A DNA stretch of 64,000 bases from Actinobacteria bacterium HGW-Actinobacteria-4 (GCA_002841315.1 PHEW01000001.1:434001-498000); one strand, 5' to 3'; counted from the first letter of the stretch, positions 25,401 through 34,684 are shown. Notes: generated by a model from the sequence alone, not told the origin. Translations and numbers: made by a program.

Positions 25401-26393
25401 TTACGACTTCTTGCGACGCGTCGCCGAGCGAACGGCATCGAGGGTCTCCGCTGAAGCCACCGCGACAGGCGCACCCTTCGCGGGGTTCGCGGTTGCGCTT
25501 GATGGGCCCACGGAAGTAACGCTGACCGAATCCGCACGGTAGCGGCCCCGAAGGAACACCGTCACCACCACGGCGAGTGTCACTGCGACCACTGCCACGA
25601 GTACCGCTGTGCTCAATCCGGAGATCGAGTTGACCACCGCCGCCTGCCACTCAGCTGTCGCGAGCAGCACGGGGTTCAAGGTGAAGATCCCATACTGCGG
25701 GAGTACTTCAGCCAGGCCAAACACGATGACGTAGAGGCCGGCGACGATCATGAGCCCGCCCCCCACGCGCATAATCACCGGGGTCTTGTTGCGAAGTGCG
25801 GAGGCCACTCCCGCGCCGGCGAGCGCAGCTAGCAGCGACACCACGATGATTGACGTCCCCATACCCACGCCGTAGACCACAAAGGGGGCGACAGCACCTA
25901 AGGGATTGGTCGCGGCAAGGGCCTGGGTGACGACGGCGAGGAACAGCCCGATGGTGCACGTCAATGATGCGACGGCAAAGGACACCCCATAGATGGTCTG
26001 CGACCAGAACGTCTTGCGCGGCGCGGCGGAGTTGAGGCGCAGTCCGGGTCCCTTGAGTTCCCCGCCACGTACCAGCACCATGCCAAGCCAGACCAGGAGC
26101 GCCCCGAGCGCTACGGTCACGTAGGAAACGTAGGGGAGGATCGATCCCTGGAGGCCCAGGTTCACGGCTCCGAACAGCAGGCCAAATCCCGTGAACACCG
26201 CCATGAAGCCCAACGTCATGGCGAGCCCAAAGAGCAACGCTCGCCGCACCGCCATGGAGCGCGACACGGACTCATCGGCGCTTCCCGTGACGATGACGGT
26301 GATGTAGGCGGGTAGCAGCGCGAACCCGCACGGATTGAAGGCGGCCACCATTCCCAGCAAGAGGGCATAAGCGGCGGCGGTGGGATCGAACAC
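25401..26393 (-). CDS. CcdA-like thiol-disulphide transporter
   Basis: 330 residues, about seven to eight membrane spans. The paired cysteine motifs are present: FNPCGFALLPAYI in the first helix and VASLTCTIGLFLAVV in the fourth, as in CcdA/DsbD-beta. It should carry electrons from cytoplasmic thioredoxin to extracytoplasmic redoxins such as the two WCPTC lipoproteins encoded head-on. The C-terminus is a soluble Ser/Ala/Lys-rich tail. GTG 26393 overlaps the TAG of the upstream gene by one base, so translation is coupled; the apparent longer frame belongs to the neighbour's shadow. Confidence 0.88.
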   Translation of the reverse strand: MFDPTAAAYALLLGMVAAFNPCGFALLPAYITVIVTGSADESVSRSMAVRRALLFGLAMTLGFMAVFTGFGLLFGAVNLGLQGSILPYVSYVTVALGALLVWLGMVLVRGGELKGPGLRLNSAAPRKTFWSQTIYGVSFAVASLTCTIGLFLAVVTQALAATNPLGAVAPFVVYGVGMGTSIIVVSLLAALAGAGVASALRNKTPVIMRVGGGLMIVAGLYVIVFGLAEVLPQYGIFTLNPVLLATAEWQAAVVNSISGLSTAVLVAVVAVTLAVVVTVFLRGRYRADSVSVTSVGPSSATANPAKGAPVAVASAETLDAVRSATRRKKS

Positions 26394-28876
26394 TAGAGTT
26401 CCCCCTTCTTCTGCATGAACCGCATCGCCAGGTATCCGAGTGGAATCCGGGCCCAGTAGGTGATTGCACGGTAGACCACCACGATGGACAGCGCTACCGG
26501 GTAGGGAATGCCTGCACTGACGAGGCCCGCAGTAAGGGCTGCCTCGACGGCACCCAGGCCGCCGGGTGTAGGCACGATTGCTCCAACGGCGTTGCCCAGC
26601 AGGAACAGCACGGCGATGTCGATAATTGGCAGGTCCCGCCCGAACGCGGTGAGCACCGCGTGGAACGAGCCAACGTAGGCGGCGGTGAGCAGCAGGTTTC
26701 CGGTGACCCCGAGCACAAGTCGCCACGGCTGCCCCAGCACCTGGACCAAGCGGGGCCAGGTCTGCCTGATGGTTGGCATGATCTTCTTGGTGGCCCACGC
26801 GCGTACACCGGGGAAGGTCAACGCGGCTACCAGCAAAGCGGCCACGAGTCCCACCGCGATCATCACTGGTGTGGACGGCAACGCAGCGAGCGTGCCCTCC
26901 GAGCCGGTGACGAGGGTCAGGACTACGAGGCCCACCACCGTCACAACGATGGAGCTCACTTGAACAAGAGCGACGGTGGCGACCGCAATCGGGGTGGGCA
27001 CGTTGCGCTTGGTGAGGATGCGTAGGTTCAGCACGGCTGGACCCACCCCAGCGGGCGCAACAAGCGCCACGTAGGACGCCGCTACCTGAACCCAGAGCAC
27101 CCGCAACAGCGGCAATCGGATGGGGGAGAAGGCGAGCATGGCGAGCGCCGCGCCAAAGAAGGTGAGGAGTGCCCAACCAAACGCGATGAGGAGCCACCAC
27201 GGTTGCGTGCCCCGCACCGCCGCGAGTACTTCCTGAAGGTTGAAGGTGGACAAGATCAGCCAGGCGGCTACGATTCCGAGCCCGAACATCAGGACCGTTC
27301 TGAGTCCAAAGCGGGTGATGTTCTCGCGCTCCACCGTTGCCGTGGGCATGCGCTCAAGGATGATGGACCGCACGTCCTGCAGGACCTTACCGCTGGACTC
27401 CGCGCGGATCTCTTTGCGGGTGGGACGCGGCATCGCGATGGTTTGAAGCAGCGGTGCGAGTTGCTCGATGTCGTTCTGATCAAGAGCCCGGAATGCGGAG
27501 TCCACCGCGCGCTTGGCACCCACCTTAGCTGCGATCATCGCGATCACTTGTGCGCGGTCCAGGCGCCGGGCCAGGGCAGACGATGCCACCTCGCCAAGTT
27601 CCCAACTACTGAGCCACACGGTGGGCATGTTCACGGACTCGTCGTGCCCCACCAGAATGGTGTCCGAGCTGAGCGAGCGGTGGGAGATCCCGGCGCCGTG
27701 AGCCTTGCCCACTTCGGACCAGATGGCGTCCAGGAGCGCATCGGACACTTCCGCGGCATCAACATCCACGAATGGTCGGGCTGCTGAGGGGCGCTGGTAG
27801 ATCAGCACCATGGTGTCCCGCACGTGACTCATGCCAAGCACGCGCGCGGTGCGTACTCCCGCGGTGCGGGCTGCGTGGGACACCAGTGCGGATGCCTCTG
27901 CCGAGTGTCGGAGGCTGACATCGGCTCGGGTGTTGATCCCGCGTAGCCGCGTGGTGCGCCACAACTTGGTCAGAAAGCCTGCGGCATGCCGGTCGCCGTC
28001 AAGTGCGACCACCAACAGGTGGTGACCCTCGACAGTGTCGAGCGCGTAGACCCTGCCGTGACGGGTGCGGCCCAGCGCCACTGAGACTTCGTCGAGTTCA
28101 GCGGGCGCATACTCGTCGTTGGGGTCAGCACGGATCAGGCGGCGTGGCTCGAACCCGGCCCGCCGGATGCCTTCGATCAGCGCGCCGCCATAGGCACGGT
28201 CGGCGCTCGATCCCAGCAGGTATCGCAAACTCAGACCTGCAACACGGCCAATCAACACGGTGACCAAAGCTGCGGGGATAGTGACGATGCCGCTGATGGT
28301 CGCAACCGCGAGCGCGATCCACAATACGTTCCACGAGACGGCGATGGATCGCCGCGTGGACCGTCGCCCGGAAGCGGTCAGCATCGCGGCAACACCGGCA
28401 ATGTAGGCGGGCAACGACACCGCGCTGTCGCCGTCCGCGCTCGTAACGGACAGGCTCGAGTACAGTTCCTGCGAGCCAAAGTGGGTACTGGTGTAGGTCG
28501 CGATCACAGTCGCGGCGAATCCGAGCAGCGCGGCACCGAGCACCTCGAGGATGCGGCGTGGTTCCTTGCGGATCGCGATGTCGATGAGAATGACCGCGGG
28601 CACAATGAGCGTGACGATTCCGGAGAACACATTGACGGGGGCAACAAGAAGACGCTGCAAGAGGTCAGAGATTCCACGTACATCCGAGGTGATGCCCTCG
28701 GTGGTACCGGAGGCATAAGCGCCCAGGATCAGGACCAGGATGATCCCGAGCAGCGCCCCCACCAAGGCGACGAAGTCGGTGAAGCGGTGAACGCGTGTCT
28801 CGGGCACATCGATGATCTGCACGCTTGAAGGTGCGGGTGGCTCGTTGGTTGCCCAGGGTGGAGCGTCGACGGCCAT
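26393..28876 (-). CDS. Kinase-like domain fused to LPG-synthase/flippase-type membrane domain
   Basis: 827 residues. Residues 1-230: about six hydrophobic segments. Residues 230-520: soluble, with features of a degenerate kinase/phosphotransferase fold (HHLLVVALDGDRHAAGFLTK, then GAGISHRSLSSDTILV where a catalytic HGD would lie, and VWLSSWELGEV). From about 540: eight or more helices of the UPF0104/AglD-like flippase domain, with APAGVGPAVLNLR and PTPGGLGAVEAAL. The catalytic Asp is not obvious, so the kinase domain may be a ligand sensor. It translates into the CcdA gene. The ATG lies six bases after TAGACT on the minus strand: leaderless. Confidence 0.78.
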   Translation of the reverse strand: MAVDAPPWATNEPPAPSSVQIIDVPETRVHRFTDFVALVGALLGIILVLILGAYASGTTEGITSDVRGISDLLQRLLVAPVNVFSGIVTLIVPAVILIDIAIRKEPRRILEVLGAALLGFAATVIATYTSTHFGSQELYSSLSVTSADGDSAVSLPAYIAGVAAMLTASGRRSTRRSIAVSWNVLWIALAVATISGIVTIPAALVTVLIGRVAGLSLRYLLGSSADRAYGGALIEGIRRAGFEPRRLIRADPNDEYAPAELDEVSVALGRTRHGRVYALDTVEGHHLLVVALDGDRHAAGFLTKLWRTTRLRGINTRADVSLRHSAEASALVSHAARTAGVRTARVLGMSHVRDTMVLIYQRPSAARPFVDVDAAEVSDALLDAIWSEVGKAHGAGISHRSLSSDTILVGHDESVNMPTVWLSSWELGEVASSALARRLDRAQVIAMIAAKVGAKRAVDSAFRALDQNDIEQLAPLLQTIAMPRPTRKEIRAESSGKVLQDVRSIILERMPTATVERENITRFGLRTVLMFGLGIVAAWLILSTFNLQEVLAAVRGTQPWWLLIAFGWALLTFFGAALAMLAFSPIRLPLLRVLWVQVAASYVALVAPAGVGPAVLNLRILTKRNVPTPIAVATVALVQVSSIVVTVVGLVVLTLVTGSEGTLAALPSTPVMIAVGLVAALLVAALTFPGVRAWATKKIMPTIRQTWPRLVQVLGQPWRLVLGVTGNLLLTAAYVGSFHAVLTAFGRDLPIIDIAVLFLLGNAVGAIVPTPGGLGAVEAALTAGLVSAGIPYPVALSIVVVYRAITYWARIPLGYLAMRFMQKKGEL

Positions 28877-28904
28877 AGCCCGAGTCTAGGGTGGCCCGCG
28901 AGCG

Positions 28905-29699
28905 TTAGGCGAGGCCTAGCGCGGCGAGCCACGGTCCGGGCAACACCTCGGGTCCCACGAATGCGACGAGGTCCAGCAACAGGTGCGCGACGATCAGCGG
29001 CGCGAGCCGCCTTGTGCGGTGATACACCCACGCGAAGACCAAGCCCATCACCACGTTGCCGAGCGCCATGGGCCAGCCTTGGTAGAGGTGGTAGGCGCCG
29101 CGTAGCAACGCGGAGGTGATGAGCATTGCGGGCAAGCCCCATGCGAAGTCGCGAAGCCGTGTCATTAGGTAGCCCACGGCGATGGTCTCTTCGAGGATCG
29201 CCGCAACCGCCGCAGACGCGAGGAGGATCACTGCGGCCCACCAGGCGTCGGGCAGGCCCGAGGTGTTGATGCGGACGCCAGTGCCGGTGACTTGCGACAG
29301 TAGGTAAAGACCCAGTCCGGGAACGCCGATGGCGGCGGCCAGGCCAAACCCCCACCCGACGTCGCGCCACCAGGCCCCTGCGGGCCCCACCAGTCCTAGG
29401 CGATGGAGCGCGTTCGCGCCGTGGGATGACAGCAGGTAGAGGGCCAGCAGTACCGGGACAAGGGAGAAGCCCAGGCGCAACACTTGGATGGTGAGGTCGA
29501 TGTAGTCCACCGAGGAACGGCTGGGATTGAGTGTCTGCACCTGCTGTCCAATGGGCACGTCTTGCTGGTACCGCTCGATGAGCCGCACCACGGCGTAGAC
29601 GGCCGACTGGCCGAGCGACAAGCCAAGCACAATCAGGACTTCAGCCCGCAGCCGGCGCCGGGACGGTTGAGCGACGGTGCTCACCGGTTGAGTGGTCAT
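28905..29699 (-). CDS. CPBP (CAAX-protease-like) intramembrane metalloprotease
   Basis: 264 residues with about eight hydrophobic segments. The three motifs of the CPBP/Abi family can be seen: AILEETIAVGYLMTRL (EExxxR-like), LLRGAYHLYQG with His, and LIVAHLLLD with His. Bacterial members are linked to bacteriocin self-immunity, prenyl-protein processing or signalling; the target is unknown. Followed after 28 bases by the kinase-flippase gene on the same strand. Confidence 0.85.
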   Translation of the reverse strand: MTTQPVSTVAQPSRRRLRAEVLIVLGLSLGQSAVYAVVRLIERYQQDVPIGQQVQTLNPSRSSVDYIDLTIQVLRLGFSLVPVLLALYLLSSHGANALHRLGLVGPAGAWWRDVGWGFGLAAAIGVPGLGLYLLSQVTGTGVRINTSGLPDAWWAAVILLASAAVAAILEETIAVGYLMTRLRDFAWGLPAMLITSALLRGAYHLYQGWPMALGNVVMGLVFAWVYHRTRRLAPLIVAHLLLDLVAFVGPEVLPGPWLAALGLA

Positions 29700-29760
29700 G
29701 CCACTGATTCAACCACGGCTGTTGGACCCCGACTTCGCCAGGTCGAGATTGCGCGACAGA

Positions 29761-31200
29761 TCAGCGATCGAGGTGGTGCACGAGCTCCGCAGCAAGCCCG
29801 GTGTACGTGGCCGGGGTGAGTTCGGACAGTCGCGCTTCGACATCTGCTGGCAGACCAAGACCCGCAATGAAGGCGCGCACCTCGGCGGCACCCACCCGCT
29901 GGCCGCGAGTCAGTTCCTTGAGGCGCTCATAGGGGTTGTCCATGCCAGGAGTGCCCGCGATGCCAGCCGCGCGCATGGCTGACTGTATGGGTTCCCCTAG
30001 CACCTCCCAGTTGGCGTCGAGGTCAGCGGCAAGCGCGGCGGGATTGACGTCGAGACCCTTGAGGCCGCGACGAACGTTGTCAATCGCGAGCAGCGAGTGG
30101 CCGAAGGCGGGGCCGATGTTGCGTTGACTGGTCGAGTCTGTGAGGTCGCGTTGCATGCGGCTTGTGACGAGTGTGGAGCTCAACGTGTCCAGTAAGGCGC
30201 ACGAGATCTCCAGGTTGGCCTCGGCGTTCTCGAAGCGAATGGGGTTGACCTTGTGGGGCATGGTTGATGAGCCCACCGTGCCTTCGGGGATCTGCGCGAA
30301 GTATCCCAACGAGATATAGGACCACACGTCGGTGGCGAAGTTGTGAAGGATGCGGTTGAAGCGGGCGATGTCAGAGTAGAGCTCGGCCTGCCAGTCGTGG
30401 CTCTCGATCTGTGTGGTCAATGGGTTCCAGGTGAGGCCAAGGTGTTCCACGAAGGTACGGCTCACGTCTTCCCACGCGGCGCCGGGCACGGCGGCCACGT
30501 GCGCCCCGTAGGTTCCGGTCGCGCCGTTGAGTTTGCCCAGGAACTCCTGAGCCTCGATGCGGCGCAACTGCCGGGAAAGCCGGTGCGCCGTGACCGCAAG
30601 CTCCTTGCCAAGCGTGGTGGGAGTGGCCGTCTGGCCATGAGTGCGAGAGAGCATCGGCTGATCTGCCGTGGCGTGGGCGAGCTCCGCGAGTTCGTCGCGC
30701 AAGGACTGTGCCGCGGGCAGCCATACGTCGCGCACAGCGCCGCGCACCATGACGGCGTAACTGAGATTGTTGATGTCCTCGGACGTGCACGCGAAGTGGA
30801 CGAGCTCGCCCAACTCCGTGAGCGATGTCTGGTCCCGTAGCGCGACCGCGGCGTCGGCAAGGCGGCGCTTGATGAAGTACTCCACAGCCTTGACGTCGTG
30901 GATTGTCTCGCGCTCGATCTCGGCGAGCTCCGCGATCTGCTCGGCACCAAAGGTCTCGACAATGCCGCGCAGGTAGTCCTTCTCACCATCAGCCAGCGGC
31001 GAGGTACCGGGTACTACCGAGTGCTTGGTGAGGTGAATCAACCATTCGACCTCGACATGCAAGCGCGCACGATTGAGCGCCGCCTCGGACAGGTGGTCCA
31101 CCAAGGGGGACACCGCGCCCCGGTAGCGGCCGTCGAGCGGCCCAAGGGCGATGGCAGGCGAAACGTCAGCGAGCGGAATCCAGGAGTTCACACCCGTCAT
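29761..31200 (-). CDS. purB: Adenylosuccinate lyase
   Basis: 479 residues. Catalyses two purine steps: SAICAR to AICAR plus fumarate, and adenylosuccinate to AMP. The fumarase-superfamily signature GSSTMPHKVNPIRFENAEAN is intact, with the flexible catalytic Ser loop; the His region (LSRTHGQTATPTTLGKE) is also conserved. This is the E. coli-like PurB subclass. ATG 31200 was chosen (MTGVNSWIPL); the upstream extension is not family-like. No strong ribosome site, but GATAGT sits six bases plus before the ATG, suggesting a leaderless mRNA. Confidence 0.95.
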   Translation of the reverse strand: MTGVNSWIPLADVSPAIALGPLDGRYRGAVSPLVDHLSEAALNRARLHVEVEWLIHLTKHSVVPGTSPLADGEKDYLRGIVETFGAEQIAELAEIERETIHDVKAVEYFIKRRLADAAVALRDQTSLTELGELVHFACTSEDINNLSYAVMVRGAVRDVWLPAAQSLRDELAELAHATADQPMLSRTHGQTATPTTLGKELAVTAHRLSRQLRRIEAQEFLGKLNGATGTYGAHVAAVPGAAWEDVSRTFVEHLGLTWNPLTTQIESHDWQAELYSDIARFNRILHNFATDVWSYISLGYFAQIPEGTVGSSTMPHKVNPIRFENAEANLEISCALLDTLSSTLVTSRMQRDLTDSTSQRNIGPAFGHSLLAIDNVRRGLKGLDVNPAALAADLDANWEVLGEPIQSAMRAAGIAGTPGMDNPYERLKELTRGQRVGAAEVRAFIAGLGLPADVEARLSELTPATYTGLAAELVHHLDR

Positions 31201-31207
31201 TGTTCCA

Positions 31208-31606
31208 CTATCTGGACTTCTTGGCTCCAGGCACCAGTGCGGTGAGGATGGCGGTAACAATGCCGATGACCAGTGCCGCGAGGAGTGAGCGCCAGAAGCC
31301 GCCCAGCTCGAGCGTGCCCCAAGGCACCAGGCTTGTCGAGGTGATCCATGCGCTCAGCCACAGCATGAACCAGGCCACGATGAGCCCGAACAGCCCCAGG
31401 GTCAGGATGCGTAGCGGAAAGGTGAGCGCGTTGACGATGGGTCGGACCACTGCGTTCAGCAGGACGATGACAAGGCCAACCAGCAGGAACACACCCGCGC
31501 GCTGCCACGTTTCGCCGTCGCCACCTTCGACCACGACTTCGAGCGGAAGAAGCGTAACGAGCCACACTGCGAGGGCCGTGATCGCAACTCTTAGGAGGAA
31601 TCTCAT
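31208..31606 (-). CDS. Phage-holin-family-like small membrane protein
   Basis: 132 residues with four hydrophobic helices: RFLLRVAITALAVWLVTLLP, then GVFLLVGLVIVLLNAVVRPI (the NAxxRPI motif typical of this actinobacterial/holin-4-like group), LTLGLFGLIVAWFMLWLSA, and ALVIGIVTAILTALVPG. The basic C-terminal GAKKSR is cytoplasmic. ATG 31606 follows TAGGAGG. Function is unknown; it is not evidence of prophage by itself. It lies 7 bases before purB on the same strand. Confidence 0.78.
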   Translation of the reverse strand: MRFLLRVAITALAVWLVTLLPLEVVVEGGDGETWQRAGVFLLVGLVIVLLNAVVRPIVNALTFPLRILTLGLFGLIVAWFMLWLSAWITSTSLVPWGTLELGGFWRSLLAALVIGIVTAILTALVPGAKKSR

Positions 31607-31642
31607 GCGTTCATTGTGGCACGCGCCTGGCATGCTTGGAGG

Positions 31643-32722
31643 ATGAACCTTCCCGCCCCCCGTGCCGACATCGCAGCCTTGCCCCGCTACATTCCCGGCG
31701 CTCGCGGAGCCGCGGATCAGGTCCCCCCGGTGAAGGTCTCCTCCAACGAAACGCCATTCGGTCCGTTGCCATCGGTCGCCGAGGCGATCGCCCGTGCCAG
31801 CGCTCAATCCAATCGCTACCCTGACATGTTTGCGGTCGAGCTCACCGAGCGTCTCGCGTCTCGCTACAACGTCAACGCAACCCAGGTGGTGGTGGGAGGC
31901 GGCTCGGTGGGAGTCCTGGGCCACATCCTGCAGGCGTACTGCGCGCCTGGGGATGAGGTGCTCTTCGCGTGGCGCTCGTTCGAGGCGTACCCCATTCTGA
32001 CTCGCATTGCGGGGGCCACGCCCGTCACGGTTCCGCTCAACCGCGAGGCCCGCCACGACCTCCCTGCGATGGCGGCCGCCATTACTCCGCGTACCAAAGT
32101 CGCCATCGTGTGTTCGCCCAACAACCCCACTGGACCCAGCATCGGCCGCGAGGAGTTCGTGGCGTTCATGGCGTCTGTGCCTCCACACGTGCTCGTGGTG
32201 CTCGATGAGGCATACGTTGAGTTCGTTCGCAATCCCGCGACGGTTGACGGCCGTGCGGTGCTCGACGGCTACCCCAACCTGGTGGTGCTGCGCACGTTCT
32301 CGAAGGCCTACGGACTCGCGGGCCTGCGGGTGGGTTTTGCGTTGGGTTCGGAGGCGTTGGTCGCACCGGTGCGTGCGTGCGTCACGCCGTTCTCCGTGTC
32401 CACGGTGGCGCAGGCGGCTGCGATCGCTTCGCTCGCAGCCGAGTCTGAACTGATGGAGCGGGTTGATGCCGTCGTCGCAGAGCGCGAACGGGTGCTCGAT
32501 GTCTTGGTCGCGGAGGGCTGGACCATTCCGCAGGCGGACGGAAACTTTTACTGGATTGCGGCCGGTGAGCGCACGGAGGGCCTGGCAGGGTTCCTCTCGG
32601 CCCACACGCCGGCGATTTTAGTGAGACCATTCGGAGGTGAGGGTATCCGCGTGAGCGTGGGTGACCAGGCCGAGAACACCGCAGTCCTCGACGCCTTCGC
32701 GAACTATCCCGATCGAGTGTGA
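31643..32722 (+). CDS. Histidinol-phosphate/aromatic aminotransferase
   Basis: 359 residues, PLP fold-type I. Substrate segment VKVSSNETPFGPLPSV, phosphate-binding CSPNNPTGP, Asp/Tyr of VVLDEAYVEF, and the Schiff-base Lys in TFSKAYGLAGLRVG are all present. The family includes HisC and the aromatic aminotransferase Pat (HisC2); as there are no other his genes here, it is probably the stand-alone Pat-type enzyme, but specificity cannot be settled from sequence. ATG 31643 is used; GGAGG directly abuts it, and CATGCT six bases upstream hints at a leaderless start. Confidence 0.88.
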   Translation: MNLPAPRADIAALPRYIPGARGAADQVPPVKVSSNETPFGPLPSVAEAIARASAQSNRYPDMFAVELTERLASRYNVNATQVVVGGGSVGVLGHILQAYCAPGDEVLFAWRSFEAYPILTRIAGATPVTVPLNREARHDLPAMAAAITPRTKVAIVCSPNNPTGPSIGREEFVAFMASVPPHVLVVLDEAYVEFVRNPATVDGRAVLDGYPNLVVLRTFSKAYGLAGLRVGFALGSEALVAPVRACVTPFSVSTVAQAAAIASLAAESELMERVDAVVAERERVLDVLVAEGWTIPQADGNFYWIAAGERTEGLAGFLSAHTPAILVRPFGGEGIRVSVGDQAENTAVLDAFANYPDRV

Positions 32723-32749
32723 ATCAAGCAGTATCCACCAGGAGGAACC

Positions 32750-33397
32750 ATGTTCAGCAGCATTATCGACGACATCAATGTCGACAATATTGACATCACC
32801 AGCTTCATGGACGCCGTTCGTGACGCAGGCACTGTCGCCCTCTTCACCTTTGGCGGCTTCCTGTTGTTCTCGCTCATCATCGCCATCGTGGTAGCGCGCA
32901 AGGCCGGCTATTCAGGTTGGTGGGGCGCAGTTGTGGTGCTCGTGCCGGTGATCGGTACGTTGGTCTTCATCATCCTGGCGCTCTTGAAGTGGCCCGCCTT
33001 GAAGCAACGCGACGAGGCGATGCGCGTGCTCAAGGACCATGGCATTCCGCTTCCCAGCCAGCAGCGCCTTGCGGAGCGCGAGGCCGAGGCTCGGGCCAAG
33101 TTGGAGGCCGACGCCCAGCGTCGTGCCGAGCAAGCCCGCATGGATCGCGAGAAGGCCGAGCGCACTCGCGACGAGATGCGTGCTCAGAACCAGCCCGCAG
33201 CGGTGGCGGCAGCTCCCGCGGCCGCGCCGCCGGCAACGACCCCGGCTACGCCGCCGCCGGCGCCGGCTGAGAAGCCCGCTTCCAAGCCGTCCACCGGAAC
33301 CACGGCAGCGAAGAAGCCCGCAGCCAAGAAGCCGACCACCAAGACGCCGGCCTCGAAGCCTGCTGCTTCCACGGAAGAGCCCACCAAGGACGCTTAA
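32750..33397 (+). CDS. Membrane protein with coiled coil and Lys/Ala/Pro-rich tail
   Basis: 215 residues. Two N-terminal helices: LFTFGGFLLFSLIIAIVVA and GWWGAVVVLVPVIGTLVFII, separated by KAGYSGW, a pattern resembling DUF5684-like proteins. Residues 85-140 form a highly charged coiled coil (RLAEREAEARAKLEADAQRR). The last 70 residues are Ala/Pro- then Lys/Thr-rich (KKPAAKKPTTKTPASKP), like histone-H1-type or DNA/membrane-interacting tails. AGGAGG precedes the ATG. Function unknown; a scaffold role is only conjecture. Confidence 0.75.
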   Translation: MFSSIIDDINVDNIDITSFMDAVRDAGTVALFTFGGFLLFSLIIAIVVARKAGYSGWWGAVVVLVPVIGTLVFIILALLKWPALKQRDEAMRVLKDHGIPLPSQQRLAEREAEARAKLEADAQRRAEQARMDREKAERTRDEMRAQNQPAAVAAAPAAAPPATTPATPPPAPAEKPASKPSTGTTAAKKPAAKKPTTKTPASKPAASTEEPTKDA

Positions 33398-33463
33398 CGC
33401 GGAGGCTCGCGGCCGCGCGGCGAGGGCAATCTCGCCGCCGCGGCCGCGGCACCCCTTGCCAAC

Positions 33464-33491
33464 CTACGGTTCCGTAGCCTACGCTTGCGTA
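33464..33491 (+). promoter_or_regulatory. Tandem palindromes upstream of the 2-oxoacid dehydrogenase operon
   Basis: CTACGG-TT-CCGTAG (33464-33477) and TACGC-TT-GCGTA (33480-33491) share the pattern TACGnTTnCGTA, with centres 15 bases apart. The second overlaps a possible -35 (TTGCGT, 33485-33490), with TAGATG about 18 bases on. The form fits a TetR-type operator; no dedicated regulator gene is adjacent. Confidence 0.55.
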
Positions 33492-33556
33492 AGTTAGCCC
33501 GGCAGGGGTAGATGTAGCCCTGTCCCCGGCACGTACCGATGGCAAAGGAGACCTCC

Positions 33557-34684
33557 GTGGACGCTCAGGGTCCGCTCTCTGATGAGGGCCTGGTTCAACT
33601 ACTCACCCACACGGGCGAGCGGGTTGAGCACGACACCTACTCTGCTTACGCAGCCGACCTCACAGCCGATGACCTGCGCGCGTTCTGGCGCGACATGACG
33701 CTGGTCCGCGCGTTCGACGATGAGGCCACCAGCCTCCAGCGTCAAGGCGAACTGGGCCTCTGGGTGCAGTCGTGGGGCCAAGAAGCTGCACAGATAGGGT
33801 CTGGCCACGTACTGCGCGGCGATGACTTCGCGTTCCCCAGCTATCGCGAGCACGGTGTGGCCTTCACACGCGACGTTGACCTCCCGAGCATTCTGAAGAT
33901 CTTCCGCGGTCTCGAGCACGGAGCGTGGGTGCCAAGCGAGCACAACTTCCACCTCTACACCTTGGTCATCGGTGCTCATACGCTGCACGCCACTGGCTAC
34001 GCGATGGGACTCGACCGTGACGGCCTCACCGGCACCGGTGACCCTGACCGCGACTCCGCGGTCATTTGCTACTTTGGCGATGGCGCCACGTCGCAGGGGG
34101 ATGTGGCCGAGGCGCTCACGTTCGCCTCCGTCAACAACGCCCCCGTGGTGTTCTTTTGCCAGAACAACCAGTTCGCAATCTCCGAATCCACCACTCGCCA
34201 GTCCAAGGTGGCGCTCGCGGACCGCGGCAAGGGCGTGGGCATCCCCAGCGTGCGCGTGGACGGCAACGACGTCATCGCGAGCTACGCCGTGACGCAGTGG
34301 GCCATGCAGCATGCTCGATCGGGCCAGGGACCGGTGTTCGTCGAGGCCTTCACCTACCGCATGGGTGCCCACACCACGTCCGACGATCCCACCCGCTACC
34401 GCTCCAAAGCGGACGAGGAGTACTGGGCAGAGCGCGACCCCATCTCCCGGCTTCGCACGCACCTCGAGGCGATAGGCGAACTGTCCGAGGAGTACCAGGC
34501 TGAGGTTGCGGCTGCGGCCAAGGCGCTCGCGGCCCGCACTCGCGAGGCGGTGCGTAGCTGGGTTCGACCGCCGGTGCTCGACATGTTCGACCACGTGTAC
34601 GCCGAGCCCCATGCGACTGTCGAGGCCGAGCGCGCGTGGTTCGAGCGCTACGACAACTCCTTCACCGAGGCGGGGGCGCACTGA
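33557..34684 (+). CDS. 2-oxoacid (branched-chain or pyruvate) dehydrogenase E1 alpha
   Basis: 375 residues; thiamine-diphosphate decarboxylase subunit. The TPP/Mg motif is clear: CYFGDGATSQGDVAEAL followed by NNAPVVFFCQNNQ. FRGLEHGAWVPSEHN and TYRMGAHTTSDDPTRY are conserved phosphorylation-loop and interface segments. GTG 33557 is preferred because AAGGAG lies six bases upstream; ATG 33539 is the alternative. Its stop overlaps the E1 beta start (TGATG). Similarity to BkdA- and PdhA-type proteins does not settle whether pyruvate or branched-chain 2-oxoacids are used. Confidence 0.9.
   Translation: MDAQGPLSDEGLVQLLTHTGERVEHDTYSAYAADLTADDLRAFWRDMTLVRAFDDEATSLQRQGELGLWVQSWGQEAAQIGSGHVLRGDDFAFPSYREHGVAFTRDVDLPSILKIFRGLEHGAWVPSEHNFHLYTLVIGAHTLHATGYAMGLDRDGLTGTGDPDRDSAVICYFGDGATSQGDVAEALTFASVNNAPVVFFCQNNQFAISESTTRQSKVALADRGKGVGIPSVRVDGNDVIASYAVTQWAMQHARSGQGPVFVEAFTYRMGAHTTSDDPTRYRSKADEEYWAERDPISRLRTHLEAIGELSEEYQAEVAAAAKALAARTREAVRSWVRPPVLDMFDHVYAEPHATVEAERAWFERYDNSFTEAGAH

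Noticed and set aside
31208-31606. Prophage remnant suggested by a holin-like protein
   Set aside because: No other phage gene, attachment site or integrase is near; holin-like four-helix proteins are common chromosomal genes in actinobacteria.
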